A stretch of 64,000 bases of DNA. It comes from Paramarasmius palmivorus (lineage: Eukaryota > Basidiomycota > Agaricomycetes > Agaricales > Marasmiaceae). Positions 10,780 through 22,086 of this stretch are shown piece by piece (positions within the stretch are counted from its first letter, which is position 1; each line of letters opens with the position of its first letter). The notes beneath the pieces are model-generated. The model ran no database searches. It saw nothing but the letters and a program-made list of their open reading frames with translations, and was not told the origin of the DNA. Location: the NCBI GenBank assembly GCA_037176845.1, contig JAYKXP010000074.1:1-64000 (forward strand). Direction: 5' to 3'. The position numbers and the translations under genes are program-made.

Positions 10780-12562
10780 TCATCCAATGTGTGGGATGAA
10801 AATGGTCCATTGGGCTGTTTGGTATGCGCTCGATGGGAGATGGCGCAATGCCGTGAATGCGATGGTAATAAGCATAATGCGGAAGACAGCGTATGCAACG
10901 GAAAGGACGATTATAATGGCGAGAGCTATAACGTTCCACCATCGTGGAACCGCACTGGACAGCCTCTTTATATACACATGCAAAAGCCCCATTGCAATAG
11001 GCGCGGTTGCGATAGCGATAGCTGATATGCGCCAAAGCAAATGTTCCGTATGAGTCGGGAATTGGAAGACCCAAGGGATACAATGAATGGCGCCAAAGAT
11101 GGCGGCGATCCCATAGGCGGCGATGTAAGGGAGCAGAGGACTGTCGGGCAACTTGGATGATATTAAAATCTCCAGATCCTCGACATCGTCGTCGGTGAGC
11201 ATTGGGATGCACATACGAAAGAGGTGCATCAGGACCAGGAGCGGAAGAAAAACAATCTTCGAAATCCATCCGATCACGCTTTTTGGACCATGACCGAAAC
11301 AAATATACTGGAGTACTGCAGTAACCCCCGTTCCGAATGGTTTCAGCCAACCTTCTTCTTCCGCCTTCGAGTCAGCCTTTGACTCTATTTGCCGCCAACA
11401 GACCCGAACTGGATGTCTGACGCGAAGCGGCTTGTTCCACCACAAAAAATAGGTGCCGAAATTGAGGACCGCGAATGCGACGGTGATAATTTCGAGCTCT
11501 GTGACAACAAGACCTTGTGCTGCACGGGCTGCAACCTGGAGTATGAACCAGGTCGATTGGACAATCGAAACGAATTTAGAGATTAAGTTGGCGTGGCCTT
11601 TCTCCTTGATCTCATTCGCCGTGAGAGTAGTATAGCCTTTGGCAACGAGGAACTCCAAAAGGCACGATGCGTCTGATGGGTTGTTGATTATCAGACTTTT
11701 CTCCTGTTCCCAGCAAGATCTATCAGTACCGTAATCCTGATCAACAGATGATGAACATTACCGTGTCGATCTCTGTATCTTGCGCAGAAATGATGGCCTT
11801 GAAATAAAAAAAGTCAATGAATAAGAATTTAGGTACAAGGAAGGGGCGCACTTGTGGTACCGCAAGGCTGTTGGCATCCGGTTCCTTCTGCAGATATTCG
11901 TGGTGTTTACCTATCAGTTCTTTCCATTCTACAATCGTAGTCGCGTCCTTTGCATGAGCATCGTTGCCTTTATCCACCAGTGAATGTTCAATCAAGCTGT
12001 CTCCCGAGTGGTGTGAGACACCATCCAATATTGAATGGGCAGCATCGTTTTCCGAATGGCCCTGTGGCTCCGAATCAACGTGCCACAGGTAGCCACAAAA
12101 CTTGTCACCGTCGTAAAGAGCGAAGCCTCCCATCAGTACGAAAAATCCATGTGTCATGCCCCATCCGTACTCTAGAAAAAGTACTACGCTTTAGCGTCCA
12201 ATACAAACAGATAACGAATGAAACCACCCACTTTTGAACTTCCTTCCAATAGCTTTCGCAGAAGTCCGTTGTCTCATAGCCCATAAAATCATAAACTCGG
12301 GTACAAGCAACGCAATGAGCATCATTTCGAGGTCTTGATAAAACACAACTGCCGGGTGAACGCCTACTTTTGGAATGTTGGGGTGAATGGCGACCCATGT
12401 ACAGATGAAGATGACCGAGAGGCAACTCCAAAGGATGCCAAGGACCGTCCTGCACCCATCGATGTCCACGCATTCGCCGGTGGCCGGGTCAAATAGCGTC
12501 GAGTTCTCCAGAGAAACGACGGCACTAGGGAAAATGGACCTGCCAATGTGTAGAAGGGACAT
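10780..12562 (-). CDS. Multi-pass membrane protein, WWxKPL family, copy C (intact)
   Basis: Three exons: 12232-12562, 11852-12171 and 10780-11703, giving 524 residues. All junctions are GT-AG and the frame closes exactly. The ATG at 12562 is the first in frame; TATATA lies about 50 nt upstream. Exon 1: C-V-D-I-D-G-C-R-T, W-S-C-L-S-V-I-F-I-C-T-W-V helix, W-A-M-R-Q-R. Exon 2: Y-G-W-G-M-T-H-G-F-F, G-F-A-L-Y-D-G-D-K-F-C-G-Y-L-W, then a variable hydrophilic loop. Exon 3: C-L-L-E-F-L-V-A-K-G-Y, helix ending T-E-L-E-I-I-T, Y-F-L-W-W-N-K-P-L-R-V, G-A-I-H-C-I-P-W, three more helices and the C-terminal I-P-H-I-G. Roughly seven or eight membrane segments are likely. The family is widespread in fungi, but I know no function for it. 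It lies between the two arms of the mirror duplication. Confidence 0.85.
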
Positions 12563-12609
12563 TTTGGTGACGGTGAGAAGCACAGCGGGATACGCTGAAG
12601 AGATGGACG

Positions 12610-12617
12610 TATATAAA
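12610..12617 (-). promoter_or_regulatory. TATA box of copy C
   Basis: TATATAAA on the plus strand, read TTTATATA on the minus strand, about 50 nt before the ATG at 12562. Confidence 0.5.
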
Positions 12618-12619
12618 TG

Positions 12620-13635
12620 ATCTTGTGTATCAGCTAAGCGCCATGAACGAGTGCTGCGTTTGAGGCAAATATCTTTGACAGGTAAGGATAGAAGAGCGTA
12701 TCTTGATCATGATAAGAAGAGATGGTACCATTCGAATCAATCATGATCTGGTAGCGAATGTACTGCACTGGCAGGATACGCAATATGACTCAAGAAATAC
12801 ATCAACATGAGCGTCGATATCGAATAACCTGAGTTGGGGTTCATACCTTGGTGAGAAGCAGACGTCGCGTTGCAGGAGCTTGAAATTGGAGGTATGCGAA
12901 ACTAGAATCTGAAAGTTTTGGTGCCATTCGTGTAATTGACGCTTGGACACTTCATTCTCAGGCTTCCGTTGGGCGTCACGCCCACTAATAAAGTTCGGGA
13001 GTTGGCAACAGAGGTCAGTGTGGCGGTATTCTGCGTCTGACCGTGCTATCACCTCCCACATCAGTAGGGCATACATTAGCTCTGCACGTCCAACAAGCCG
13101 AGGTGTTCAGGCTTTGTTCCGCCATCTGTGAAGAGATGATCTTTCAATTAATGTATCCCGTGTTCGATCGTAACTTACTGGCACATCACCCAACAGCGAT
13201 CGAGTAAATCTCCAACTCTCACCCTTCCGACTTGAACATGGACCCGTTTCCATCGTAACCTAGCATCCGAATAGCGTCTGAATGGTCTCCGTCTCACTCG
13301 AATGTCATAGAACTGATATCGAGAGGAGATTTAGTTTGTAACTCATAACCCCAAACAGAAGCCTAGTAGGTGATTGAATCGAATACGGCGGTGAGGAGAT
13401 GGGAGGCTGGCGCACCTTGCTTGTTTTCTGTAGTTGTTCCAGGTTCCGGGTTCATGGCTTGAGGAATTAAGGTGCATCAGGCCCCCTGGATCTATCAAGA
13501 AATGGCTCGGACTCGGGCTCGGACTTGGACTTGCTGCTGGATCTAAGTATACCTAAGTGGTGTTTCTTCTTGATGCCGCTTGACATGCTTACCTCTTCGT
13601 TCTTCTACCCCCTTCTGCTCGATTCGAGCCCAGGT
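12620..13635. other. Intergenic, no gene recognised
   Basis: Several short open frames occur on both strands, but none has a start context, splice logic or family likeness that supports a gene. A GGACTCGGGCTCGGACTTGG simple repeat is at about 13506-13530. Confidence 0.5.
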
Positions 13636-13639
13636 ACGC

Positions 13640-15440
13640 TCATAACTTTCCTACAATGAACACGTTGGCCTTGAACCTAAGGTGTATTCCAAAGCGTTGA
13701 ACAATAGGTTCACAGTACCGATGTACATGAAGGTATACATGTCCATGTCCAAGAAAGAAAACAAATCCAAAGCGGATGAATGAAACAGCGAGCCCTACAA
13801 AGAGTCTCTTAGCTACAGCACCAATAAAAACACGAAACAAACCCACATACCCAAATTTGAAATCACCCAACATGCGGAATACACCTTTAGAAGGAATAGC
13901 AACCGACACGGCCGATATAAGTTGTCCGGTGTGCCATAGTCTGCCGAAGTTCCACGACGCAAAGGAACGTAGACGAGGAGTGAGGAGAATCTGGGTCACT
14001 CGACAAGATCCGCCGGTCGTAAAAGCACCAAACGATGGTTTAGAGAAAGCAAATGGTTGAAATTTGAAAAACTATAGCCTGCAAAGAGCATCTTAGCTAA
14101 ACATTCCATCAACGAAAACACTGAACGAACCTACCCGAATCGCCCAATATGCCGAATAAATCGTTCACGCTCTTAACGTCAACGCTCCAACAAGAAATGC
14201 CCCATAGAAAGGTAAAACCACAGGCCCGGGAGTAGCACCAAAGAAGGTGCAGCAACCTACACGGCCGAGATCACCTCTGCGGAATTGTCCGGTGTGAGTT
14301 CTATGGCGCAAAAGAACGTAGACGACGGAGTAAAGGGAATCTGGATCACTCCAAACGATGAGATAAACGTGAGCCTACGTCCGAGAAAAAATTTGCAACA
14401 GTGTAGCCTGCAAAGGGTCTCTTAGCTACCAATAAAAAGACTAAACGAACCCAGGTTACCCAACACGCCCTCAACGGTGACCATAAAAACCGCATAAAAA
14501 AGGTACAGCAGCCCATCTTGAAAGTACCACGGCCGAGATAATCATTTCGGTGTGCCACAGCTCGCAGAAGTTCCATGGTGTAAAGGAACGTAGATGAGGG
14601 GTACGGGGAATCTGGATCTCCACTGGTCGTAAAGCACCAAAGCAGATGGAAGAAATTCGAGACACTGTAACCTGCGAAGTATATCTCAGCTAGCTATTCC
14701 TCAACAAAAGCACTAAACGAGGCACGTTACATTGCCGTTGAACCCCAGAGGTAAAGCAGAATACACGAGATGTAAATGAAGGTAGAAACATCGTACCCTA
14801 CAAGGACTCTCTTAGCTACAGTACCAATGAAGACACTAAACGACCGCACATACCCAAATCACCCAACATGTATCGTTCACGACCTCAACGTCAACGCCCC
14901 AACAAGAATGTCCCATAAAAAGTCTAAACCGCGGGAGCACCAAAGGAGGTACAACACCCCCATCTCGAAAGTACCTCAGCCAAAATCGCCTTATTCAGTG
15001 TGCCATAGTCTGCGGAAGTTCTATGGCGTAAAGGACGGGGTGTAGGGGTGTGTCTGGATTGCTCGGAGAGGATGCAAGATCCGCCGGTCGTAAAGCACCA
15101 AACGATGAGTGGCCGTTCCGCAACTCCTGCTCCTCCTGCTCCTGCTCCTTTCCGTAAAGTTGTTCATAGCGCAGAGGACGAGGAGTAGGGGGTTTCTGGA
15201 TCTATCGTAAAGGATGCCGCCGGTCGTAAAGCACCAAACGGTAGGATGCCGTTCTGCAATGGGACCTGGTGCCTTTCTCCTTCTCCCCCGCCTCCTCCTG
15301 CTCCTCCACCTGCTCCTGCTCCTCCGCCTCCTCCGTCTACAGGTACATGTCCGAGTCCTTGCAAAGAGTATCAGCCAACCATTCCTCAACAAAACCACCA
15401 AACACACCCACCAAAATCACCCAATATGCGGAATAAACGT
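13640..15440 (-). repeat. Tandem array of decayed gene 3' ends (about six units)
   Basis: Units of roughly 250-400 bp follow each other upstream of copy D's stop. Recurrent modules are CCTRCAAAGAGYMTCTTAGCTA, AACGAACCYACATACCCAAATC, CCCAACATGCGGAATA and CGGCCGAKAT...GTGTGCCATAGTCTGC-GAAGTTC. They recur near 13790-13900, 14085-14160, 14405-14465, 14670-14740, 14800-14875 and 15360-15440. The CCCAACATG module is the reverse complement of the last coding codons (I-G-stop) of copy D, and the others match its 3' UTR and UTR intron. They appear to be repeated duplications of the gene's 3' end. CTCCTG-type simple repeats lie at 15125-15150 and 15290-15340. Confidence 0.6.
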
Positions 15441-17053
15441 CGTCCACTTTACCGTCTCATACGCACTCTGCGGCAGATCCCTTAGTCCATTAAGCGCAAT
15501 AACTATCAGCATCATCCTAAAAACCCCATACGCCGCCGCAAACACCAACAAAATCGGTATACCAACCCATCTCGAAGGTGCCCTATCCAGCTTCGCGTAC
15601 ACATGTAACACCCCCATTATGACAGGCGCAACCGATATCCCGACGGCCGAGATGCGCCATAACAACCGTTCGGTAGATGAGAGGAAGTAAAAATTCCACG
15701 GGATACAATGTACCCCGCCGAATAACGCGCCGATACCGTAGACGGCAATGTATAACCCTCGAGGGGTATGAAGGAGACGTGAGCTGAGGGGTACAGCGAA
15801 GGCGGTGTTAGTATCGTCGTCAAAGAGGATACGTTCGCATATGACACAGATACGCCAGGGGATCCAGAAGGGGAGAAGGATAATGCGGAGGAAGGTGCGA
15901 TGCGGGATGCGGTAGATGTCGAAAATTTTGGGGGTGTAGATGTAGTTTATGACTACCCGGCAGGTGTCGCGGAGTGCTTGTGTCAGGCTCTTCGTGTCGC
16001 TGGTGTTTTTGACTGAGGAAAGCTGTTTCTGCCGCCAGAGCACACGAACGGGGTATTTCACCCGAAGAGGTTTGTTCCACCATAAAAAGTATGTACCGAA
16101 ATTGAGAATGGCGAAACCAACGGTGACGATTTCGAGTTCTGTTATAGCTAGGCCCTTTATGGCGCGTGCGACGACTTGAAGTGTGAACCAGGTTGTTTGG
16201 GTGACTGCGAGTGATTTGGCGATAAAATCTGCGTGGCCGCGGTCTTTGATTTCTTCTTCGGTGAGGGTGATGTAGCCTTTGGAGAGGAGGTACTCGAGGA
16301 GGCTTTGGGATTCGGCAGAGGTCGAAAGGAGTTCAGTTTCGGAGAAAGGGTTTGGGTGGTTTTCTGAAGGGGTGTAGGGGTCTGAAGTCTTGTCCTGCGT
16401 GGATGGCGTGGGTTAGAATGGGTTGAGTGGATTGGCAGATGACGACGTACCGTATCCGATAGGCAATGAGTTTGATGCTTTTCGTGGTAGTTTTTGATGG
16501 CCTCAAAGCAGCGTTCGGCTTGTCCATCGTATGGTGTCGACACGTTCGCCTCTGAACGATCTGAACTCCGGTCTCTGTCCCAAAGGTATCCACAAAACTT
16601 GTCTCCGTCGTACAACGCGAAACCTCCCATCAACACAAAGAAGCCATGCGTTACGCCCCAGCCATACTCTGTTCGATGGTATCAGCCTCAGTCCTTCCTA
16701 TAAACCCAATACGCACTCTTAAATCTGTTGCCTATAGCCCTCGCCGACGCTCTCTGCCTCATAGCCCACAAAATCATAAACTCCGGCACAAGCAGCGCAA
16801 TAATCATCATCTCCACATTTTGATAGAGTACAGCCGCCCAATGTGTGTCGACAATTGGGATATTAGGATGAATGCCGACCCATGTGCAGATGAATATGAC
16901 AGAGAGGCAGCTCCAGAGGATGCCGAGTGTGGTACGACATCCGTTGATGTCGATACATTCGCCGGTGATGGGGTCGAAGGGCGTAGAGGTATTGGAAGAG
17001 GCGGCGGCGAGGCTGGAGGCGATGGGTCTTGCGAGAGCGTAGAGGAGGAGCAT
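15417..17053 (-). CDS. Multi-pass membrane protein, WWxKPL family, copy D (intact)
   Basis: Three exons: 16717-17053, 16451-16668 and 15417-16394, with introns of 48 and 56 nt, giving 510 residues and a frame that closes exactly. Start ATG at 17053 (MLLLYALARP); a TATATC box lies about 55 nt upstream. Motifs in order: C-I-D-I-N-G-C-R-T; W-S-C-L-S-V-I-F-I-C-T-W-V; W-A-M-R-Q-R; G-F-F-V-L-M-G-G-F-A-L-Y-D-G-D-K-F-C-G-Y-L-W; L-L-E-Y-L-L-S-K-G-Y; I-T-E-L-E-I-V-T; Y-F-L-W-W-N-K-P-L-R-V; L-F-G-G-V-H-C-I-P-W; C-terminal I-P-H-I-G. Likely seven or eight membrane spans; function unknown. It is the intact partner of pseudogene copy B in the mirror duplication. Confidence 0.85.
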
Positions 17054-17105
17054 GGAGTGGGAGTGAAGAAGAGGAAGGGTATCTGGGCTTGACGACGCGG
17101 ATATT

Positions 17106-17112
17106 GATATAC
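17106..17112 (-). promoter_or_regulatory. TATA-like box of copy D
   Basis: GTATATC on the minus strand about 55 nt before the ATG at 17053, at the family's usual distance. Confidence 0.4.
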
Positions 17113-17499
17113 ACGCGTTGCTTGGCGTGAGTCATGGACCCACAAAACACTGTTTTGCTGTCAATGTCGATGTGAGGGCTCCGGAAGTAGAAATTTGCCG
17201 AGAGTTGTCCGAAAAAGTCGTACATTTCGACGAGGAAGGATAGGGAAAAGCTGGGTTTTGACTGAGAAGTAGTAGGAACTCCGTCGGTTGTGGTACCGAG
17301 CAAAAACGCGAGCGTGTGAAAAATGGCGATTTTTCAGGAACCGCAGCAAACGCGCGTCTTTTCTCCGCCGCCCATGCACTCTTCTCCAGAACGCTGATGA
17401 CTCGGGATCTACTAATTCTAGAGGACCGGTAAGTATTGTTTCTTCATTCTTTCGTCAATCCTAATGCCTGCTCTTTCGGAAGTATAGATTCCATGAATT

Positions 17500-19470
17500 G
17501 TTCCCAGTTCTTCAACTAATCCCGACCTTTGGCGTGTCAATTTCACCATGCAAACCTAACAAGAATCTCCCCGGCCTCTTTAGCGCACTTCAAACCGCCT
17601 AGGAAGAGCCATCATCGTATTCAAACACTCGGGATGCAGTGTAACCAGGAATCAGGATTGAGGATAATCAGACCCTTATCTTGCGGGCTTGGGACGATCT
17701 TGAGCGAGCCGCTCAGTACATGATTACACCTCTGGTGTATGCCTAGATTCAACACCGCTTTCTAGGCTTGATACCCGAACAAAAACGCTCAGAGGCCAAG
17801 GACAAGAACATTGCTCGAGAGCAACGCACCTCCCAGCAGAATATCTACGAGAGATTCTATTCGTCGATGTGTATTCATGTCGGGCTGGAGCATCTTCCTC
17901 TTAACCGTTCTCCGCGATAGGCCATGCTCGGTAGAGTATTCGCGCGGTTAGTACTACATGTTTCCGTGCTCATTTGTCCATTCACGCGCTCCTTTTAACC
18001 CATAGCCAAGGATTCACAGGCAAAGAAAGACTCGTTCAATGATTGACTGAAGCTAAGAAGGCGGGTCATTCAGCTAGTCTAGGTTCTGCTCCTAATGTTC
18101 AAAGTACAATTGTTTCTCTTTTTGCTCCGAATCCTGCGCTCTAACGTTATCGAGATTCATTACCTCTACCCAGACGCGTTTATGCCCGGTCGTTGTGTCA
18201 CTTCCGCCTGCGTGCGTATGTCGACATTTCATTTTTCGTCGTTTATTTCGCTCACAACACCTGCTGTCAGCTTCGAAACGGCTTGTATGTTCGAAAGGGC
18301 AGCCGAACGTTGTAGGTCTATCGTGTTTGGGTCATAGTCTCTATACTCACACGCGTTGATTACAGGTCGTAAATCAACTTTACGAATGATCAACATACCT
18401 GCCTTTGTTTCGAAGCTGGGGGCGTTCTTCCGAAAAGCGTTACGATACTAGGATTACCAGTACGTAGGTCCCTTTCACGATACTTTTACTGCCCCGTTCT
18501 TCTAACGCTTCAGGCTGTATCTTCAGGTTCCGCAATAGTGTACACTGTGACGACTCAAGTACGGCTCCATCCGGTACATGTGTAATACACGCTCTTCAAA
18601 GTGCTGGAAGCTAGGAAGACCCGGGTGAGGATCCAGTGCATCTTCCGGTGCATATTACAGACCCTATAATACCAGAGATTTTTCATGGGTCAATAGCGCA
18701 CCGGAAGAGACAAGTCACATTTACTCAGCTCGCTGTGCTAGCTCCGTGCCCGTTCAACATTCAACACCCAAGGTAAGAGTACCTTTTGCTGTTTAATTCA
18801 CCTCCTCACCTTATTACTCAGATACACTCACGGCGACCGGCCGTCACGCATCAACCTTCGCCACTCGCCCTAATCCTGCGATCCTGCACACGTTGACGTG
18901 ACCTTCGTTTATTGGTGCCTAGAACATACTGCTGGTAGCGAACGTAGTAGAGGGAAGAACGAGTATGTCTATTATGTTTGGGTTCCTGCAGTCATATTAA
19001 CGCGTCTTAATTCCAGGTAGGATATCGACCTAACGAGAAACCTGGCTCCCTGTTAGGTCGCTCTTCCAGGAAGTGCTACGATTCGGAACACGCTCCGAAA
19101 TGCTGGTCGAGTAGCCGATAACAGGATCTCCGGTATGCTGTTTTCTTTCTTGGTACTTTTACTCTTCGTTTTCATAACCTCAAGCTGCATTCCAGCCTTC
19201 CATGTTACGTCGAATGCCTATGGCCCGTTCAATCTCGTACATATGCTTCACGTGCTGATGCGTTTTTCTCAGTTGTCTTGTACGGACGAAGGCTCCGCGG
19301 GAAAATGTTCGTCATTCCGCAACCAGCTCAGTCAGAAGTCTCGTCTCTTAGGCCTTAGGGTTGGGCATACGTACAGGGAACTCGAGGGAGAGCCGGAAGA
19401 AAATGCAGAGGTAATCATACCTCGTTACTGTTGGTCTAATATCAGTATGAGCAGGTCGAAGAATGAGTAA
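17500..19470 (+). pseudogene. Inverted decayed copy of the unknown multi-exon gene
   Basis: Plus-strand counterpart of the relic at 5.1-8.2 kb. Landmarks: C-N-Q-E-S-G-L-R-I (17644), N-I-Y-E-R-F-Y-S-S (about 17840), F-A-R before a GTTAGT donor at 17943, and F-E-R-A-A-E-R-C near 18290-18330, matching S-E-R-A-A-K-C in the other arm. In-frame stops (for example TAG in the piece before 17943) and shifts show it is dead. A hydrophobic open frame at 19135-19470 may be a further repeat unit or chance. Family not recognised. Confidence 0.4.
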
Positions 19471-19614
19471 ACACGGGGATAGTACAAGGGATACGGGCAT
19501 CTAGTGACGAAGCCGTAGAGGGCTTCTTGAGCTCAGATGACGCGGAGCATCGTGGCAAAGAGCTGGTACGAATGTTTGCGATTATGTGTTTCTTAGCTCA
19601 TCCCATCCTTGAAA

Positions 19615-20270
19615 GGATATGCTAGAAGCCATGCCGATTTCATCGCAAAACTCCTCGCCATCGTCCAGACGACCTAGTTTATCATCCAGGTCATTGCTCG
19701 TGTAGCAGAAGGCCTGGCTGTCACAGAACTCGAAATTATCATCGTTGGTTTTGCGATTCTGAATTTCAGCACCTACTGGTCAACGTGGTACATACCACTC
19801 CGTGTCAGGCACCCTGTTCGAGTGAGCCGAAATCGAAGCGAAGGAAGAAAAAAGCTGGATGCAGTTGTTCTTGGAATCAGAACCCGCTCGAACCAGCCGG
19901 AATCGATGTCTTTTTGCCATGGCTATCTCAGGGGACCTACTCAATACGTGCGTTCAAATCCTCCAAGAGGGATGACGACTTCGCCGACAGTGGTGACGGG
20001 GACAACACGAGCTGGACTCTGGAGATCCTGATCTCCTTCAAGTTGGACGACGATCTTATTCTTCTGTACATTACTGTACACTGGATTGCAGCTGTTTACG
20101 GGGCTATTCACTGTACATATTCCGTGGGATTTCGTGTTTCCGACACATACGGAATAGTTACTCACGCGTATTTCGGCAGTTTCGGTTCAAGCAGCTGCAT
20201 CGGGTTAGCCCATGGATATGTTAAGACGTTGATTGCTCGGTGGGCAGTGGTGATGATAGGCTCTACGATG
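19615..20270 (+). pseudogene. Multi-pass membrane protein (WWxKPL family), copy E, exon 3 fragment
   Basis: Only exon 3 is recognisable. H-A-D-F-I-A-K-L-L-A-I-V-Q-T-T is followed by TAG where paralogues have Trp (TGG), then F-I-I-Q-V-I-A-R and L-A-V-T-E-L-E-I-I. The W-W-x-K-P-L motif is degraded to S-T-W-Y-I-P-L, followed by R-V-R-H-P-V-R-V. After a shift, L-E-I-L-I-S-F-K and A-V-Y-G-A-I-H-C remain (19785-20210). No exon 1 or 2 and no C-terminal I-P-H-I-G were found. It lies in the same orientation as intact copy F about 1.8 kb downstream. Confidence 0.7.
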
Positions 20271-20274
20271 AGAG

Positions 20275-22025
20275 GAAAGAAATGCACTAGCCAATTCTCG
20301 AGAAGAATTCGAGTTCCCGCCGCGCAGACCTTCAGCGTAGTAAGTGAGTATCTGGGACCGAAAGCGCCGTGTATACCCGGTATATCCGAGTCCATAGAAG
20401 CGAGCCCTAGTCGGACGAATGAATTATGACTGTTACTTGCATTTCAAATAGGACGAGAGTAAAAATCCCTTTCTGGATTCGAGGATTTCAAAAGTAAAGG
20501 CTTCAATAAATGTACGAATTGCATGTCCAATCGGGAGTACGCTCCATCGCGGGATTCCGCCACTTGAGACCGGCGGATGCTGGTGTACTTCTATCGTCAC
20601 TGGAAAATGGCTCACCCAGGGCGGTGCGACAGGTTCCACATGATGTCCTGATGATGTCCTGATGAGTACCGATAGTACTCTGTTGTGATGTACGACAGAA
20701 GATGCCTTATGCGTTTTTGCAACTAAATACTTCCTCCCGCCTAAATATCCAATATTGTGGTTCGACGAGTATGAAAGGCAGACTAGATAGATGCTTACCG
20801 TGACTATGGTAACGCTAAAGAGCGTGAAGACCCCTCATTTTATCCAGACAGTCAATGACTGCATACCCAGTTGAACCCGCTAAAGTTCGCGAGCGCTTCA
20901 CATGCAGCCTGCAGGATAACATGTCGCCTATGGCAATGTGAAAATCCAGGGTTGGTTGTAAAAGACAGGTTAATATGTAGGCAATCTCAGGGTAATCTTG
21001 ACGGACGCAACGTTCGGCTGAGCAGGACTGAGTAAACAATTAGTGAAGCTGTTTTAACTTGTTAATTTCTTCATGCTCGCTGTCCAACTTAAAAACAGGC
21101 ATTGAGCATAAGCATGCAAATGAGGAAAAGAGAAGTTCACACAGCATTGTAGAATGGAAACAAGACCCTAACCGAGAAGCCCTTCATGAAGGCCAGGAGA
21201 GGCCAGGTGCAGTTAAACGAAGCGGGTTGGGTGACAACTTAGAAATACAGTTCGCATGATGGTTCGGATAAACCTCCGAAGTGTCCGAGCGTCGCCTTGG
21301 GCATCAAATTTCTCACGCCAAAAGAAGGCGTGATGCCAGTCAGCTGACAGCCTTGAACCTGGACATCCATGAACTCTGCGAAGAACTTCGCGTGCGTTGA
21401 TCAATGCATCTTGCCTCTCAAACGCAAGAGAATTGTAGAAGCTTTGCTATCCAGTGCTTTTGATCTCAGTAGTATCAAAAAACAAACGCAAAACGTCATC
21501 GGCCCCACCAAAGTACCGAAGCGCAGCTTGACGATTGTCCCTCGGCCACCGCAACTCTCGACAGTATCCCAGCTAACTCTCGTCGTGCGTTTCTCAACGC
21601 CAAAGGGTCATTCGCATTTGCCCATTGCGTCAGGATTTCTTCTATTTACGACATTCGGCCTCCGAACCTATGAAGATGGTTATGACTCATTGGTCCTCAT
21701 TGGTCACTTCCTCCCTGCTTCCTCGAGCTCCGTTCCCTGATCCCCTTGGAAAGATCAATGCTCATAGTACCTCTCCCTAATTTGTGTTGTAAGTGATAAT
21801 ATCATGCATCCCTCCGCTGCCTTGCTCAACGTGACTGGGCAGTCATCAGATGATTTCAAATCACTTAACCTATCTCTAAACAATCTTTGAGACCCTTCTC
21901 AATTGACCAAACGCGACTCCAGAGGTTACCGGAGACTCCTGTTTGGTATCAAGAAACCGAATTTTGCGCCCCACTTGCTTGAAAAGGAAATGGCCTTTGA
22001 CGTCCCTCGCTGCGCCCGTGAAAGG
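20275..22025. other. Intergenic, no gene recognised
   Basis: A 123-codon frame at 21369-21740 and several shorter ones are present, but they show no domain, signal peptide or family likeness. The last part before 22030 should contain the promoter of copy F; a TTTAAATA box lies at about 22045. Confidence 0.5.
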
Positions 22026-22086
22026 AATAATGGTGAGTAGTAGATTTAAATACGCCTCCCCTCCAGTCTCATCCTCCCATCGCTCA

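Larger units (their letters stand above)
15417..19500 (-). repeat. Right arm of the mirror-image duplication
   Basis: Inverted counterpart of about 5100-9976: copy D on the minus strand, then a conserved spacer (17054 to about 17600) and the relic of the unknown gene on the plus strand. Spacer landmarks shared with the left arm include GCAGCAAACGCGCGTCTT with CTCTTCTC at 17341-17375, against the mirrored GAAGAGAAGACGCGTGTTTGCTGC at about 8434-8458. The right end is approximate. Confidence 0.65.

Noticed and set aside
15164..15407. Arg/Gly-rich open frames
   Set aside because: Produced by CTCCTG-type simple repeats within the tandem 3'-end array.
21369..21740. 123-codon plus-strand frame
   Set aside because: No domain, signal, TATA or splice support; composition unremarkable.
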